Shown here: one piece after another, positions 63,158-64,000 of the stretch
How positions within the stretch are numbered: position 1 is the stretch's first letter
Layout of the letters: every line of letters begins with the position of its first letter
NCBI GenBank assembly: GCA_963777045.1
Contig: CAVZPD010000026.1
Coordinates: forward strand, 1-64,000
DNA from: JAPSGM01 sp963777045
Lineage (GTDB): Bacteria; Chloroflexota; Limnocylindria; QHBO01
Direction: 5' to 3'
DNA length: 64,000 nucleotides
Notes under the pieces: model-generated
What the model saw: only the letters and a program-made list of their open reading frames with translations
What the model was told of the DNA's origin: nothing
Databases searched by the model: none
Position numbers and translations under genes: made by a program

Positions 63158-63186
63158 AGTATAGCAGCGAGCCGCGAGGGCCGACA
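63158..63186 (-). promoter_or_regulatory. Promoter of rplS
   Basis: Extended -10 TGCTATACT on the minus strand (TATACT at 63163-63158) with a possible -35 TTGTCG 18 bases upstream (63187-63182). The -10 matches those before nusA and rpsB. The leader to ATG 63030 is about 120 bases. Confidence 0.6.
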
Positions 63187-63196
63187 AGCCGCCCCT

Positions 63197-63928
63197 CTAG
63201 GCCCCTCCGCCGGCTTCGCGTCGCAGCTCGTCGAGGATGCGGAGGTCGTCCTCCGACAGCGGCACGCCGGCGAGGAGGTCCGGGCGGCGTTCGAGCGTGC
63301 GCCGTAGCGACTCGCGCCGCCGCCAGCGCTCGACCTCGCCGTGGTGCCCGGACAGCAGCACCGCCGGCACATCCTGACCGCGGAACGACTCCGGGCGCGT
63401 GTAGTGTGGGTGCTCCAAGAGCCCGGCGGCGAACGAGTCCGAGGCCGATGACGCCTCGTCGATCACGCCGGGCACCAGGCGGGCGACGGCATCGATCAGC
63501 ACCAGGGCCGGCAGCTCGCCGCCGGTGAGCACGTAGTCGCCGATGCTCACCTCCCGGTCTGCCAGGCTGCGTGACCGCTCGTCGACGCCCTCGTAGCGAC
63601 CGCAGACGAACGCCAGGTGCGGCTGCGCGGCGAGCTCCCGTGCCAGCTGGTCGGTGAGTGGCTCGCCGGCCGGGTCGAGCAGGATGATCTGCGCACCGCG
63701 CTCGCGGAGGGGCTCGATGGCGGCGTGGAGTGGCTCCGGGCGGATGACCATCCCCGCTCCCCCACCGTACGGGTAGTCGTCGACGCTGCGATGCCGCCCC
63801 AGGCCGTGTTCGCGAAGGTCATGGACCTGCACCTCGACCAGCCCTCGTTCCAGCGCGCGGCCCATGATCGACGTGCGCAGGGGGACGTCGAAGAGTTCCG
63901 GGAAGAGGGTGACGACGTCGATCCGCAC
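63197..63928 (-). CDS. trmD: tRNA (guanine-37-N1)-methyltransferase TrmD
   Basis: A 243-residue SPOUT knotted methyltransferase making m1G37. MRIDVVTLFPELFDVPLRTS, DDYPYGGGAGMV, FVCGRYEGVDERS and the knot SIGDYVLTGGELPALVLIDA are diagnostic. GTG start lies 4 bases after the rimM stop. Order rimM-trmD-rplS is universal. Confidence 0.96.
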   Translation of the reverse strand: MRIDVVTLFPELFDVPLRTSIMGRALERGLVEVQVHDLREHGLGRHRSVDDYPYGGGAGMVIRPEPLHAAIEPLRERGAQIILLDPAGEPLTDQLARELAAQPHLAFVCGRYEGVDERSRSLADREVSIGDYVLTGGELPALVLIDAVARLVPGVIDEASSASDSFAAGLLEHPHYTRPESFRGQDVPAVLLSGHHGEVERWRRRESLRRTLERRPDLLAGVPLSEDDLRILDELRREAGGGA

Positions 63929-63932
63929 GGCT

Positions 63933-64000
63933 TCAGCGGACCTCCTCTTCCTCGTAGCGCACGACCATGCTGCCGGCCGCGATGTCGATGGAGCGCACGA
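63933..64000 (-). CDS. rimM: C-terminus of 16S rRNA processing protein RimM (partial)
   Basis: The last 21 codons of a gene running off the window: VRSIDIAAGSMVVRYEEEEV then Arg and TGA. The hydrophobic/acidic pattern (V-x-x-I/V-D-x-x-A/G-x-x-M/I-V-V) matches the RimM C-terminal strand, and position just before trmD supports it. Too short for certainty. Confidence 0.6.
   Translation of the reverse strand, partial: VRSIDIAAGSMVVRYEEEEVR

Overview
The window is about 70% GC, with dense, often overlapping genes (ATGA/GTGA junctions), frequent GTG starts and many starts placed 6-9 bases after a TAnnnT -10 box. Gene content (RNase J, RNase Y, YmdB, RnpM/YlxR, RodZ, FtsK, a short EF-Ts, the order ruvB-DUF2905-queA, F420-type luciferase-fold enzyme, MarR-like operator) fits a high-GC Terrabacteria lineage. 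I infer Chloroflexota (a Limnocylindria/Ellin6529-like soil or freshwater group) with moderate confidence. No rRNA, tRNA, CRISPR array or insertion sequence was recognised.

Layout. 0-8.7 kb: a J-domain protein, then a long minus-strand run from an N-acyl-D-amino-acid deacylase through a three-subunit molybdenum hydroxylase (xanthine dehydrogenase type) to malate synthase. 8.9-16.3 kb: multicopper oxidase, adenosine/adenine deaminase, a MocA-like molybdenum cofactor nucleotidyltransferase, ruvB, DUF2905, an NCS2 purine permease and queA. Together with the hydroxylase this suggests purine uptake and breakdown. 16.4-28.4 kb: a helical repeat protein, tgt, recA, recX, an LLM oxidoreductase, rny, ymdB, miaA, a GGDEF-EAL protein and hflX. 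28.4-34 kb: accessory genes (ArsR + AHSA1/VOC fusion, a gutted uvrA-like relic, a BTAD regulator, formate/nitrite-type channel, rhodanese lipoprotein, pirin, cupin). 34-52.3 kb: minus-strand housekeeping genes: murC, pncC, yajQ, rodZ, ftsK, rnj, udg, pnp, rpsO, ribF, truB, nrnA, rbfA, infB, rnpM, nusA. 52.3-52.9 kb: noncoding, with the nusA promoter/attenuator and three DnaA-box-like motifs. 52.9-64 kb: a second J-domain paralogue, the rpsB-tsf-pyrH-frr-uppS-cdsA-dxr-rseP superoperon, a LysM lytic transglycosylase, yraN, rnhB, rplS, trmD and the end of rimM.

The most striking feature is pnp. Its polynucleotide phosphorylase carries a complete DEDDh (DnaQ/RNase T-fold) 3'-5' exonuclease domain inserted in the helical linker between the two RNase PH domains, with all five catalytic residues present. 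This would put a phosphorolytic and a hydrolytic exonuclease in one polypeptide, within a neighbourhood rich in RNA-processing genes (rnj, nrnA, rbfA, nusA, rnpM).

Caution: between about 9.2 and 27.9 kb nearly every gene, including essential recA, tgt, queA and rny, is broken by single-base frameshifts, often in short homopolymers. The following 36 kb has none in the housekeeping genes. I read this as local consensus error rather than gene decay, so I annotate those loci as whole genes and give the frame switches.
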